This document shows, one piece after another, positions 9,849 through 17,882 of a DNA stretch of 64,000 bases. The DNA comes from Pontibacter rufus (lineage in GTDB: Bacteria; Bacteroidota; Bacteroidia; Cytophagales; Hymenobacteraceae), in NCBI RefSeq assembly GCF_015694705.1, contig NZ_JADQDR010000007.1:1-64000 (forward strand), read 5' to 3'. Below the pieces are notes generated by a model that had not been told where the DNA came from, ran no database searches, and worked only from the letters and a program-made list of their open reading frames with translations. Each line of letters opens with the position of its first letter. Within the stretch, counting starts at the first letter, position 1. Position numbers and translations under genes: made by a program.

Positions 9849-11077
9849 GAATTAGCGATTAGCGGAAAAACAATGGTGAAGGTAGTGCCTTTGTCCAGTT
9901 CACTTTGGTAGCTGAGCGTGCCCTCCATAATATCTACATACTTTTTTACGATGTTGAGCCCAAGCCCCGTGCCCTGGATATTGGTTACGTTCTGGGCCCG
10001 GAAAAAGGGCGTAAACAGGTGCGTTTTATCGGCATCCGGAATGCCAATGCCCTCGTCCTGCACCGTTATTCTGATGGCCTCATCGGTTGTTTCGGTGGTA
10101 AAGTATATGTTTCTGTCCTCGCCCGAATACTTGCTGGCGTTAGAGAGCAGGTTAAACAGAATATTTTTGAGCAACTGCCTGTCGAGGGTAATGATGGCTT
10201 TGTCGCGGTAGTTTTTGTAGTGGATGCGCTGGCCCGTTTTAAGGAAGCCCTGCATTTCGTCTGCCACTTCCGCTGAAAAAGCTACCAGGTCAAACTCTGA
10301 AGGCACGTTGTAAATCTTGCCCTCCTCGATGCGGCTGATGGACAGAAAATCGTTCAGAATGCTGGTCAGGTTGCTTACGGCAGATTTTATCCGGTCTACG
10401 TGCTTTTGCCGTTTGTCATCATCCTCGGTGGATTTATACTTGCCGATGAGCGAGGCGGAAGATAAAACGGTGCTGAGCGGCGTACGGAACTCATGCGAGG
10501 CTATGGTGACGAAGCGCGATTTGAGTTCGTGCAGTTCTTTCTCTTTCTGCAGAGCCTTGCGCACTTCCTGTTCGGCCTCGTACAGGCTCTTGTTGGTTTG
10601 CTCCAGTTTGCGGATGGCGGCACCCAATTCCTGTGTGCGCTCCTTTACGCGCTGCTCCAGTTCAGTATTCAGCCGCTGAATTACGGCCAGGCTTTTGGCA
10701 TGTTCTATACTATAGCGGATGGAGCGCTCCAGTTCGTTGGGGCTGATGGTACCTTTTACAATGTAGTCTAATGCACCGGCACGCATCGCTTTTTCGTCTG
10801 TTTCGCGGTCGCTTTGACCGGTGAGCAGAATAAAAGGCGCCATAGAACCCTTTTTCACCGCCTCCTGGATCAACTCCAATCCATCATGCGCCCCCAGGCG
10901 GTAATCTACCAGGTATACATCGTGCCGCTTTTGTTCGATTTGCGCCAGCGCCTCCCTAAAAGAACCCGCCCACTCAAGCAGGTAATGGCGACCTGGTATA
11001 TCCTCTATAATATCCCGGGTGATGATGTAATCGTCCTCGTCATCATCAACCAGCAGTATGCGGATTTTATCTTGCAT
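9845..11077 (-). CDS. Receiver-histidine kinase hybrid (REC-HisKA-HATPase)
   Basis: The 410-residue protein begins with a receiver domain (LLVDDDEDDY, Asp in DVYLVDYRLG). It continues through a coiled coil (about 135-190) to a HisKA domain with the phospho-acceptor ASHEFRTPLS and an ATPase domain with the N box NILFNLLSNASKY and G boxes DEGIGIP and GTGLGLNIV. There is no membrane segment or sensory domain, so it is cytoplasmic and takes its input through the receiver. The stop TGA overlaps the start of the REC-Crp gene (ATGA), which suggests one phosphorelay. Confidence 0.92.
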   Translation of the reverse strand: MQDKIRILLVDDDEDDYIITRDIIEDIPGRHYLLEWAGSFREALAQIEQKRHDVYLVDYRLGAHDGLELIQEAVKKGSMAPFILLTGQSDRETDEKAMRAGALDYIVKGTISPNELERSIRYSIEHAKSLAVIQRLNTELEQRVKERTQELGAAIRKLEQTNKSLYEAEQEVRKALQKEKELHELKSRFVTIASHEFRTPLSTVLSSASLIGKYKSTEDDDKRQKHVDRIKSAVSNLTSILNDFLSISRIEEGKIYNVPSEFDLVAFSAEVADEMQGFLKTGQRIHYKNYRDKAIITLDRQLLKNILFNLLSNASKYSGEDRNIYFTTETTDEAIRITVQDEGIGIPDADKTHLFTPFFRAQNVTNIQGTGLGLNIVKKYVDIMEGTLSYQSELDKGTTFTIVFPLIANS

Positions 11078-11096
11078 ATGTAGGCTGTTTTCAACA

Positions 11097-11504
11097 CTAC
11101 CATAAATATCCTCTAAAACTGCCCCATATAAGAACAGCTATAAAACCTAAAAATGAGATAGTATTGATTTTTGCTGTTCGGTTTATAACGGTATTTCTAA
11201 AGTTCCCTCTTTCAGTATCACCTAGGACTAACTTATTAACAAAGTATATAAAAAGGATTAAAAAAGCCGCCTCAACACTTAATATTAGTATATGTACGAT
11301 AGCTGTACTAACTAAACCAGTTAAATCTGTTCGCGGCAAATTGTTCTTCCATATAAAGCTATTTGGGATAATTCCACCATTAATATAAACGTCCAAATAC
11401 AGCAGAAACCAAAAGGATACAATTTGATATATTACATTATAAATAATATAGAAAATATATTTAGCAATTCTTTTTACTGGATGCAATCTGTTCGCCATGT
11501 ACAT
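11097..11504 (-). CDS. Small integral membrane protein of unknown function
   Basis: This frame encodes 135 residues with three or four hydrophobic helices (about 15-40, 60-90 and 112-132) and positively charged loops, so it is probably an inner-membrane protein. The start could also be the Met at residue 3. It is clearly more AT-rich than its neighbours, which may point to recent acquisition or weak selection. No family was recognised. It lies just upstream of the REC-kinase gene on the same strand (19-bp gap) and might be co-transcribed. Confidence 0.55.
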   Translation of the reverse strand: MYMANRLHPVKRIAKYIFYIIYNVIYQIVSFWFLLYLDVYINGGIIPNSFIWKNNLPRTDLTGLVSTAIVHILILSVEAAFLILFIYFVNKLVLGDTERGNFRNTVINRTAKINTISFLGFIAVLIWGSFRGYLW

Positions 11505-11635
11505 TCTAACTTAACTACTCTGCTTTTTCGGATTGGCAATACAGGAGAGCATGTATAGCTTTGCCATTTGAAAACCGGTATCATTTATACTCCAAGTTAA
11601 AAACCTGAAGTATGAAAATGTTCAGAACGCATTTC

Positions 11636-11690
11636 CTATACTTCTATCTTATGTCTTGTGTCTTGCTTCAAAAGTCCAGCGTCTAACTAA
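11636..11690. repeat. Dispersed intergenic repeat, GTCTTATGTCTTGTGTC type
   Basis: The motif CTTATGTCTTGTGTCTTG and its flank recur at about 44905-44950 and, in both orientations, at 48298-48395. All three copies are intergenic. Confidence 0.5.
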
Positions 11691-12130
11691 AGCTTTGGCA
11701 ATTCTACAATCTCGAACCAGTATTTACTCAGTGTTTTCATCACATCTACCAGGGAAGCAAACGTAACCGGCTTGGTAATAAAAGAGCTTACGCCCAGATC
11801 GTAGGTGCGGAGAATATCTTCTTCGGCTTTGGAAGTAGTTAGTACCACCACCGGAATCAGGCGCAGGTGCTCGTCCTGCTTTATTTCCTTCAGCGCTTCG
11901 CGGCCGTCTTTTTTGGGCATGTTCAGGTCCAGCAGAATAAGGCCCGGCGTAGGATACAGTGCCTTATCGGCAAACCGGCCCTGGTGGTGCAGGTAATCCA
12001 TCAGTTCCTCCCCGTTTTCCACGAAATGAATGTTGTTTTTCAGGCGGCTTTCCTCCAGCGCATCCTTTACCAGCATCCGGTCTTCGGCGTCGTCGTCGGC
12101 AATAAGTATAACTATCGTTTTTTTGGACAT
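11687..12130 (-). CDS. Single-domain response regulator (Rcp1-like)
   Basis: The 147-residue protein is a receiver domain alone: acidic pocket IADDDAEDRM, phosphorylatable Asp in LILLDLNMPKKDG, Thr in VVVLTTSKAEED and Lys in FITKPV. This Rcp1-like class partners with phytochrome-type and PAS kinases and has no DNA-binding output, so it probably relays phosphate or acts by protein contact. It follows the PAS kinase gene by 11 bp, which makes that kinase its likely partner. Confidence 0.93.
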   Translation of the reverse strand: MSKKTIVILIADDDAEDRMLVKDALEESRLKNNIHFVENGEELMDYLHHQGRFADKALYPTPGLILLDLNMPKKDGREALKEIKQDEHLRLIPVVVLTTSKAEEDILRTYDLGVSSFITKPVTFASLVDVMKTLSKYWFEIVELPKL

Positions 12131-12141
12131 TGTTCTTTGGT

Positions 12142-13653
12142 CTATTCCTGTGGGTGTTTAAGTGCAAGCGTAATGATGAAACGGGTGCCTACGCCCGGCT
12201 GGCTGCTGGCAGTGATATCACCGCCGTGCCGGATAGCGATTTTGCGGCAAACAGCGAGGCCGATGCCGGAACCTGCATACTTCTGCCCCTCTAGCCGCTG
12301 AAAAATATTGAAGATGCGGTCCAGGTATTTCTCATCGAAGCCGATGCCGTTATCTTCTATATAAATCTCCGTTACCTCGTCGCCGGGGGTGGCGGTGAGG
12401 TGTGCCCGGCGCTGCAGGTTTTTGGCATAAATGTTTATGATGGGGCTCTCATCAGGCTTCCGGAATTTCATGGCATTGCTTAGCAGGTTTTGGAACAGCT
12501 GCCGGATTTGGGTTGGTTCAGCCTCAATTTCGGGTAGGGGCGAGCGAATTATCTCGGCTCCTGTCTGCTCAACAGTAACCTCCAGGTCAGAAATCACCTC
12601 CGACAGAATGTCATCCAGTTTCACCTTTACAAAGGGCTTCGACTTAGCCGTTACCCGCGAAAAGCCAAGCAAATCATTAATCAGGTTCTGCATGCGCGAG
12701 GCGGCATTCAGCATCCGGTCTACGTAGTCCTTGCCCTGCTCGCTCAGGTTATCATACTCTTTGGTCAGCAGCCTGTCGCCAAAAGCCTGTATTTTGCGAA
12801 GTGGCTCCTGCAGGTCATGCGACGAGACATACGCAAAGTCCTGCAGTTCGCGGTTGCTGCGCTCCAGCTCCGCGGCGTAACGGCGCAACCGCTCCTCATC
12901 CAGCTTTTGCTTCGTAATATCGTGCACAAAACCTGTGTATACTTTGCGATCAGAGAGTTGCACTTCGCTGATGCTCAGGTAAAAAGGGAAAACGCTGCCA
13001 TCCTTCCGCATTCCTGTCACTTCCCTGCCAATACCAATAATCCGTTTCTCCCCTGTCTCTTCGTAATGGCGTATATACCCGTCGTGACGGCTGCTGTCCG
13101 GTCCCGGCATCAGCATGTTGATGCTCTTGCCCAGCAGTTCCTCGGCATCATAATCAAACAGCCTGGCAGCCGAAGGATTTATCATTTCCATAATACCACG
13201 GTTATTGATGGTAATGATGCCGTCTACTGCCGCCTGAATGATAGAGTTAATCTTGTTTTCGCTTTCGCGCAGGGCCGCTTCTGTTTTTTTGAGCTCCGTG
13301 ATGTCGTGCACGATGCCGGTAAAAATCAGCTTATCCGGCAGTTCTACCTCACTTATACTTAGCAGGAACGGGAAAACGGTGCCGTCTTTCTTTTTGCCGA
13401 GGACTTCCCGGCCTTTCCCGATGATCTGCGCTTCGCCGGTGCGAAGATAGTTTGCAAGGTACTGATCATGGCGGCTGCGGTCGGGCTCGGGCATCAGCAT
13501 GCTGATGTTATGCCCGATAACTTCTTCCGCCTCGTAGCCGAATATTTTTGCTGCCGCCGGATTCATAGTCTCGACAATTCCACGGGTGTCAATGGTAATA
13601 ATCCCATCAATAGCCGTGTCGATGATAGCCTTCAGCCGCGACTTGTTTTCCAT
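12142..13653 (-). CDS. PAS-PAS sensor histidine kinase
   Basis: The protein has 503 residues when started at the ATG at 13651-13653 (MENKSRLKAI); a longer frame begins at 13779 but would run through a regulatory palindrome. Two PAS domains of the FixL type share GIITI-RGI-E-INPAAA-LF and the phrase MLMP-PD-SRHD, evidence of internal duplication. A coiled coil, a HisKA domain with SSHDLQEPLRKI and an ATPase domain (DNGIGFDEKY, GSGIGLAVC) follow. It has no membrane helix. FixL-like PAS domains may bind heme, but ligand residues cannot be confirmed here. It is divergent from the stress-protein gene at 13886. Confidence 0.92.
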   Translation of the reverse strand: MENKSRLKAIIDTAIDGIITIDTRGIVETMNPAAAKIFGYEAEEVIGHNISMLMPEPDRSRHDQYLANYLRTGEAQIIGKGREVLGKKKDGTVFPFLLSISEVELPDKLIFTGIVHDITELKKTEAALRESENKINSIIQAAVDGIITINNRGIMEMINPSAARLFDYDAEELLGKSINMLMPGPDSSRHDGYIRHYEETGEKRIIGIGREVTGMRKDGSVFPFYLSISEVQLSDRKVYTGFVHDITKQKLDEERLRRYAAELERSNRELQDFAYVSSHDLQEPLRKIQAFGDRLLTKEYDNLSEQGKDYVDRMLNAASRMQNLINDLLGFSRVTAKSKPFVKVKLDDILSEVISDLEVTVEQTGAEIIRSPLPEIEAEPTQIRQLFQNLLSNAMKFRKPDESPIINIYAKNLQRRAHLTATPGDEVTEIYIEDNGIGFDEKYLDRIFNIFQRLEGQKYAGSGIGLAVCRKIAIRHGGDITASSQPGVGTRFIITLALKHPQE

Positions 13654-13736
13654 AGCATTCACTGGAGTTTCTAAATTAGCTTTCCGTAAAAATAGGTACT
13701 TCTGGAAAGAATTACCAACGCTGCGGCTACAGGTTG

Positions 13737-13764
13737 CCGGATAATGATAATTGTCATTATCCGG
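13737..13764. promoter_or_regulatory. Long perfect palindrome between divergent PAS kinase and usp genes
   Basis: The arms 13737-13747 and 13754-13764 (CCGGATAATGA and its complement) are perfect, with six bases between them. The core ATGATAATTGTCAT (13744-13757) is the same Crp/Fnr-type box seen before hemA and the denitrification genes. It lies 84 bp before the kinase start and 122 bp before the usp start. No -7 box sits at the standard 36-bp offset, so it may act as an operator or from a remote position. Confidence 0.65.
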
Positions 13765-13885
13765 AGTGCCGGAAATCATAAGCGAAACTACCGGGAAAGG
13801 CTAATTTTACAGGCTCAAACAACCACTTAGGCTGGCAGTTTGAACCTTTGCGCTGATATTTTATTGCCTGACAAAGAAAGACTCC

Positions 13886-14635
13886 ATGAAACTGAAAAAC
13901 ATACTTATAGCAACAGATTTTACGGATAGCGCGTTGTGGGCAGCACTATATGCGGCGCAACTGGCCCACTATGCCGGTGGCAGAATTATTTTGCTACATG
14001 TGCTCCCTTTGCTGAAAGCAGCGGATGCAGAAGATAATGCTTTAATCGATCTGGAAGCAGGCGCGCAAGCGAAACTGGATGCGCTGGCGCATGGGCTTCA
14101 TGCAACGTATGGCGTATCCGTTACCCGCCTGCTAAGGCCCGGGTTTGCTGCTGATGAAATTCCGGCCCTGGCTAAAAGAGTAAAAGCCGAACTGGTGGTT
14201 TTAGGGAGCTGCCGCAAACCCGGAGCCGCCTTTGGCTACATAACAGCAGCTATACTTGGCAGTGGTAACTTTGGTGTTTTGTGCGTTCCTCCCCAGGCTG
14301 TATTTAATCCGTATGCCGGTATAACCTATCTTCGTGATGAACCTGAATCTGCACTACCGCAGGAGCATAGTTTGTACTTTAAAATTCAGGAGGTGTACGA
14401 GTCCGCCAAAGTTGTCGCTTTGCTCACAAAAGCGGTAGTGCCGGAGAATACGCTTTTTGCCGATGTTGCCGGGACGAATGAAACAAGTATACCAGTTGTT
14501 GAACCTGTTGATGCCTTGCCTGCAGCAAGTTTGCTTGTGCTGCTTGCCCGAGATTTACAGGAGGATTTCTCATACTTCAGCGAAATGGGAATAAAACAGG
14601 CGAGTCCCTTGCTACTGATTCCGCGCCAGGTATAG
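13886..14635 (+). CDS. Universal stress protein
   Basis: The 249-residue protein opens with a UspA fold (NILIATDFTDSALWAALYAAQLA, ILLHVLP). A second half is shorter and degenerate. The usual ATP-binding Gly pattern is only partly kept (VVLGSCRKPGAAFG and ILGSGNFG). Usp proteins are cytoplasmic and are induced by anoxia and other stress. A possible -7 box AACCTTTG is at 13843-13850, and the palindrome 13744-13757 lies further upstream. A hairpin terminator follows at 14659-14706. Confidence 0.88.
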   Translation: MKLKNILIATDFTDSALWAALYAAQLAHYAGGRIILLHVLPLLKAADAEDNALIDLEAGAQAKLDALAHGLHATYGVSVTRLLRPGFAADEIPALAKRVKAELVVLGSCRKPGAAFGYITAAILGSGNFGVLCVPPQAVFNPYAGITYLRDEPESALPQEHSLYFKIQEVYESAKVVALLTKAVVPENTLFADVAGTNETSIPVVEPVDALPAASLLVLLARDLQEDFSYFSEMGIKQASPLLLIPRQV

Positions 14636-14658
14636 TATCACCCAAAACCTTAGATACA

Positions 14659-14706
14659 AAGCAAAACAGGTATAAACCGGAGGCAAGGTTTATACCTGTT
14701 TTGCTT
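14659..14706. terminator. Hairpin terminator between convergent usp and the MIP18-like gene
   Basis: The arms 14659-14678 and 14687-14706 are a perfect 20-bp inverted repeat with an 8-base loop, beginning AAGCAAAACAGG and ending CCTGTTTTGCTT. It can serve both converging genes. Confidence 0.8.
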
Positions 14707-14708
14707 AA

Positions 14709-15023
14709 TTACCTTCCTTCCAGTTGCCGCATGCCTTCTTCCGTAATCATTTCCGTAGACCAGGGTGGCGACCAGACCAGATTTACTTTTATATCGAGGT
14801 GGGGGAAGCGTTTGCGCAATATCTGTTCTGTGGCTGTGGTGATGGTGCCGCTCATAGGGCAGCCGGGTGTAGTAAGTGTTAGTTCTATTTCGAGCAAATC
14901 ATCCGCCAGGCTCACTTTGTATACCAGGCCCAGATCTACAATATTGATACCCACCTCTGGGTCGATGATATACTTGAGTGTTTCGAAAACCTCATTTCCA
15001 ATATCAGGCGTTTGCGTTTCCAT
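14709..15023 (-). CDS. MIP18/DUF59-family iron-sulfur assembly protein
   Basis: The protein has 104 residues, with IIDPEVGINIVDLGLVY and the reactive-cysteine motif LTTPGCPMSGT of the SufT/PaaD/MIP18 family, which helps load iron-sulfur clusters. It overlaps the end of the upstream membrane-protein gene by 20 bp, so it is the last gene of the operon 17650-14709. Its company (hemerythrin, DUF2249, NnrS-like protein, and Ric next door) suggests repair or insertion of clusters damaged by NO. That role is an inference. Confidence 0.87.
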   Translation of the reverse strand: METQTPDIGNEVFETLKYIIDPEVGINIVDLGLVYKVSLADDLLEIELTLTTPGCPMSGTITTATEQILRKRFPHLDIKVNLVWSPPWSTEMITEEGMRQLEGR

Positions 15024-16311
15024 AGGTAAATGGTTTTAAGTCTTGAACTTTGTGCAGGAGCATCCGGAATACGTTGGAGGCATACAGCAGCGCTGTTACC
15101 GTAAAACAAAGTGCACCGGCAAGTATAACCGGTTGCATGCGCAGCAGCACACCCGTAATCAAAAGTATAAAGCCAGCCAGGTAAAAAATGTTCTGCCAGC
15201 GCAGCAAGGTATGGCTGTACATATCTTTGGGCAGTGGCGTTTTAAAACGGCCCACGTAATCCTCGTATGCGTGCATCCAGATGATAAAGGGCAGTGTTTT
15301 AAAGGTTTGCCCCAGTATAAGCGCCGAGATAAAGCCCAGAAAAACAGAGATGCCGTACACCAGGTAAATGGACGATAATAGATCCTGCGGCAATGCCCCT
15401 TTGCTGCTTACTATAAATACCAGCAGCAGCGGCAGGAGCAGCAGACCGAGCGCCACAAAGGTTTGCTTCATACCCAGGTCGATATCATGACGCTGTTTGG
15501 TGTGATTGGCATCGTATAAATACCACAAAAATAACCCCACGCCAGCAGTTACCAGTGCTGCATAAAACGGCACAAACCCGGTGTGCAGAAACAGGTGGTC
15601 GAAGCTGAAAACCACGAGCCCGCCGTTTATGAAGTTGTAAGCCCAATTGAGCTTTTTAGTGCTTCCAGGGTGAGACAGCAGGAACATCGGGATCAGCTTA
15701 GAGCCCACGCCTATGATAAGCAGCAGGAACCAGCCCGCCATACCAATGTGGGCGTGTAGCTGCAGGTAATGCACGTGCTGCTCGGGCAGAAAAGCAAAGG
15801 TAAAGTTAAAGGCCATCAGCAAACCTACAAAGCCTGTTACCAGCAGCCAGACAGACGCCGTAACTATAAAATCAGCTTCTATGGTCCATTTAGGGGCTTT
15901 CCGGGCAGTCTGGAAAATGTTAATGGTAAACAGCACAAAGGCCGAAAACAAAAGTATAGCGGCCACCTGCAGGAGCGTGCCCACCCAGAAGTGCCAGAAG
16001 CTGCAGGCCAATAGCACCGTACCTGTTGCCAGTAATCCGAAAGTATAAACAGCCAGCTTTTCGCTGTACAGGCGGCACTCCAGCACCACAGGCAGCAGCT
16101 GGTACAGCGCACCGAAAATGAGCATGGTGGCCCAGCCCAGCACCGTTACATGCGTAATAGTGAGCAACTTGGGGTTGAAGTAGTGACCGCCAAAAGCATC
16201 GGTAGAAAACAGCAGCAGCACACTCATCACCACAAAAGAAAAAGCGGCAAAAGCATAGTGCGGCAGTACCATCCATTTGGCAGGCGAGTTGGAGGCAGTG
16301 GCAGTAGGCAT
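15004..16311 (-). CDS. NnrS-like / heme-copper-oxidase-related membrane protein
   Basis: The 435-residue protein has about twelve membrane helices. Conserved histidines lie in ITHVTVLGW (helix 2) and LQLHAHIGMAGW (middle helix), as in the NnrS and heme-copper subunit I superfamilies. It has no full CuB histidine set, so it is unlikely to be a complete oxidase. NnrS proteins are heme- and copper-containing membrane proteins that protect against NO. It sits between DUF2249 and MIP18-like genes in a compact operon, which agrees with such a role. Confidence 0.75.
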   Translation of the reverse strand: MPTATASNSPAKWMVLPHYAFAAFSFVVMSVLLLFSTDAFGGHYFNPKLLTITHVTVLGWATMLIFGALYQLLPVVLECRLYSEKLAVYTFGLLATGTVLLACSFWHFWVGTLLQVAAILLFSAFVLFTINIFQTARKAPKWTIEADFIVTASVWLLVTGFVGLLMAFNFTFAFLPEQHVHYLQLHAHIGMAGWFLLLIIGVGSKLIPMFLLSHPGSTKKLNWAYNFINGGLVVFSFDHLFLHTGFVPFYAALVTAGVGLFLWYLYDANHTKQRHDIDLGMKQTFVALGLLLLPLLLVFIVSSKGALPQDLLSSIYLVYGISVFLGFISALILGQTFKTLPFIIWMHAYEDYVGRFKTPLPKDMYSHTLLRWQNIFYLAGFILLITGVLLRMQPVILAGALCFTVTALLYASNVFRMLLHKVQDLKPFTYGNANA

Positions 16312-16315
16312 AGCG

Positions 16316-17140
16316 TTATTTTTTATAGATAAGCAAGTATACTTCGCCGGGACCTGCCTCTTTTATACTGACGGCAAAGCCCCGCTCCTGCAGCTGTGGC
16401 AGCAGGAACTGCGGCACACGCTTGTGCAGCACATACAAAGCTTCGGACGATGGCAGTTGCTCCAGTTCCCGCAAAATCGTTACCATAGGTTGTGGCATTT
16501 CGAGGGGACGCACGTCCACGCGGCGTACTTTTCCGGCGTACGTAGCGAGCAAATCTTCAAAATCAGCAGCAGCGCCCGGCTGCGGCACAGCTTCAGAAGG
16601 TGGTTTGGCAGTAGTGTTGTGCCAGAAGTAAGTATGCACCAGCTCCGGGCTCAACGTTTCTACAAAGTAGCTTAAGCCTTTCTTTTTAAGTATAGCCAGC
16701 AAAGGCGTCGGCTCAAAGGTGTTGATGAGCAACAGCGCCTTGCCCGCTGCCAGGTTATTTACCGCATCCATTATCAGCCGGAAAGGGTCGTTGCCGGAAG
16801 CAATCTTTTCGCGCACATCCAACGAGATGATACTTTCGAACGATAACTTCCGCAGAAACTCAGGCTTTCCGGCAGCAGCATTCGGAGTTGCCGCTATACT
16901 TTCCGGCACAGCAACAGGCACTGTGGTGAAGCCAAACGGCGCCAGCCTTTCATAGAAATCCTCCACCCGGCATCCGCCTATGCGGGCGGCGTCGGCTATA
17001 CTTACACGCGAGGCCAATATCTTGCGCAGCAAAGGGTTGCGAAGCTTTTCGAAGTGATTACTGATACCGGCAATCGCTTCTATCGCAGCCGGGTTGGCCT
17101 TCAGGATAGCCGATATCTTTGTGTTAGCTGCCAGGTGCAT
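16316..17140 (-). CDS. DUF1858/DUF2249 protein
   Basis: The 274-residue protein has an N-terminal helical part (1-60, KISAILKANPAAIEAIAG) resembling DUF1858/ScdA-N. Two DUF2249-like units follow (about 90-165 and 200-272), each starting with a DVR or DVRPLE phrase and containing a short GF or GLSY segment. DUF2249 domains occur with hemerythrins and NO-related genes; their activity is unknown to me. The gene starts 10 bp after the hemerythrin gene and ends 5 bp before the NnrS-like gene, so it is in their operon. Confidence 0.78.
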   Translation of the reverse strand: MHLAANTKISAILKANPAAIEAIAGISNHFEKLRNPLLRKILASRVSIADAARIGGCRVEDFYERLAPFGFTTVPVAVPESIAATPNAAAGKPEFLRKLSFESIISLDVREKIASGNDPFRLIMDAVNNLAAGKALLLINTFEPTPLLAILKKKGLSYFVETLSPELVHTYFWHNTTAKPPSEAVPQPGAAADFEDLLATYAGKVRRVDVRPLEMPQPMVTILRELEQLPSSEALYVLHKRVPQFLLPQLQERGFAVSIKEAGPGEVYLLIYKK

Positions 17141-17149
17141 GGTTATACT

Positions 17150-17650
17150 TCAGTTTTTGCGGTTTACCCAGAATTCAGGTGTAAAATCATCGGTGCGCAC
17201 GGTGTGCCTGTGCTCCAGCAGCTTGCCAGCCAGTTCCAGATCGTCGGAGTTGGCGGCTGCCTGCATGTAGGGGAACAGCTCCCGTTCTTCCCAGCGGATG
17301 TGGTCGTTCAGGTCCTGTTGCAGTGTCTGGAGCAGCTCATTTATTTGGCGGTCCCCGGTATTAACCAGATGAATAATCTCGCGCAGCAGGCGATGCTCTT
17401 CCATAATGCGGATATACAGCGCGTCGCTGGCGGGTAGCAGCCGCTTCAGCAGCCATTCTTCCTCTTCAAAGTGCTCTTTCAGGTTGTTTTCCCAGAAGTA
17501 GCGCACATACCCACGCATCACCTCCGGGCCGGTTCCGTTCTTGAGCCCCTGCCGCAGCTTCCAGCAAAACAGCAAGCTAAAGTGGTGCTCCCGGGAGAGC
17601 GGCACCAAGCTCTTGTCTCTTTTCTGCGGATTTTTTTCGGACTTTTCCAT
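17150..17650 (-). CDS. Hemerythrin-like domain protein
   Basis: The 166-residue protein carries a hemerythrin HHE pattern: LSREHHFSLLF, HFEEEEWLL, MEEHRLLREI and HIRWEERELFPYM provide the histidines and acidic residues for a di-iron site. It is cytoplasmic. Such proteins bind oxygen or NO or feed iron to repair systems. It is the first gene of a four-gene operon (hemerythrin, DUF2249, NnrS-like, MIP18-like) and follows the Ric gene on the same strand after 230 bp that contain a palindromic repeat. Confidence 0.88.
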   Translation of the reverse strand: MEKSEKNPQKRDKSLVPLSREHHFSLLFCWKLRQGLKNGTGPEVMRGYVRYFWENNLKEHFEEEEWLLKRLLPASDALYIRIMEEHRLLREIIHLVNTGDRQINELLQTLQQDLNDHIRWEERELFPYMQAAANSDDLELAGKLLEHRHTVRTDDFTPEFWVNRKN

Positions 17651-17773
17651 GGCTTTATTAGTTAGAATCAGGATTTACAGGATGTAAGGATTAGCAGGAT
17701 TTTTTTGATAGAATGAAGTATAAATTCGCTACTCCTTTTATTCTCAGAAAACTATTTATACTTCACAGAGATT

Positions 17774-17813
17774 ATCATCCCCCTACCCCCTTTGAAGGAG
17801 GTAGGGGGATGAT
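17774..17813. repeat. GC-rich palindromic intergenic repeat
   Basis: The sequence between the Ric and hemerythrin genes is a hairpin with 14-bp perfect outer arms (ATCATCCCCCTACC and its complement) and an inner CCTT-AAGG stem. Relatives lie at 8701-8750, 28639-28742, 35550-35614 and 44771-44803. It is flanked on both sides by the ATCAGGATTTACAGG repeat (17665-17702 and 17845-17882). Confidence 0.65.
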
Positions 17814-17882
17814 TTCTCCTGAAGGAGTATTCTCAAAAATCCCCTTAATCCTAACATCCTGTAAATCCTGATTCAGACAAAT

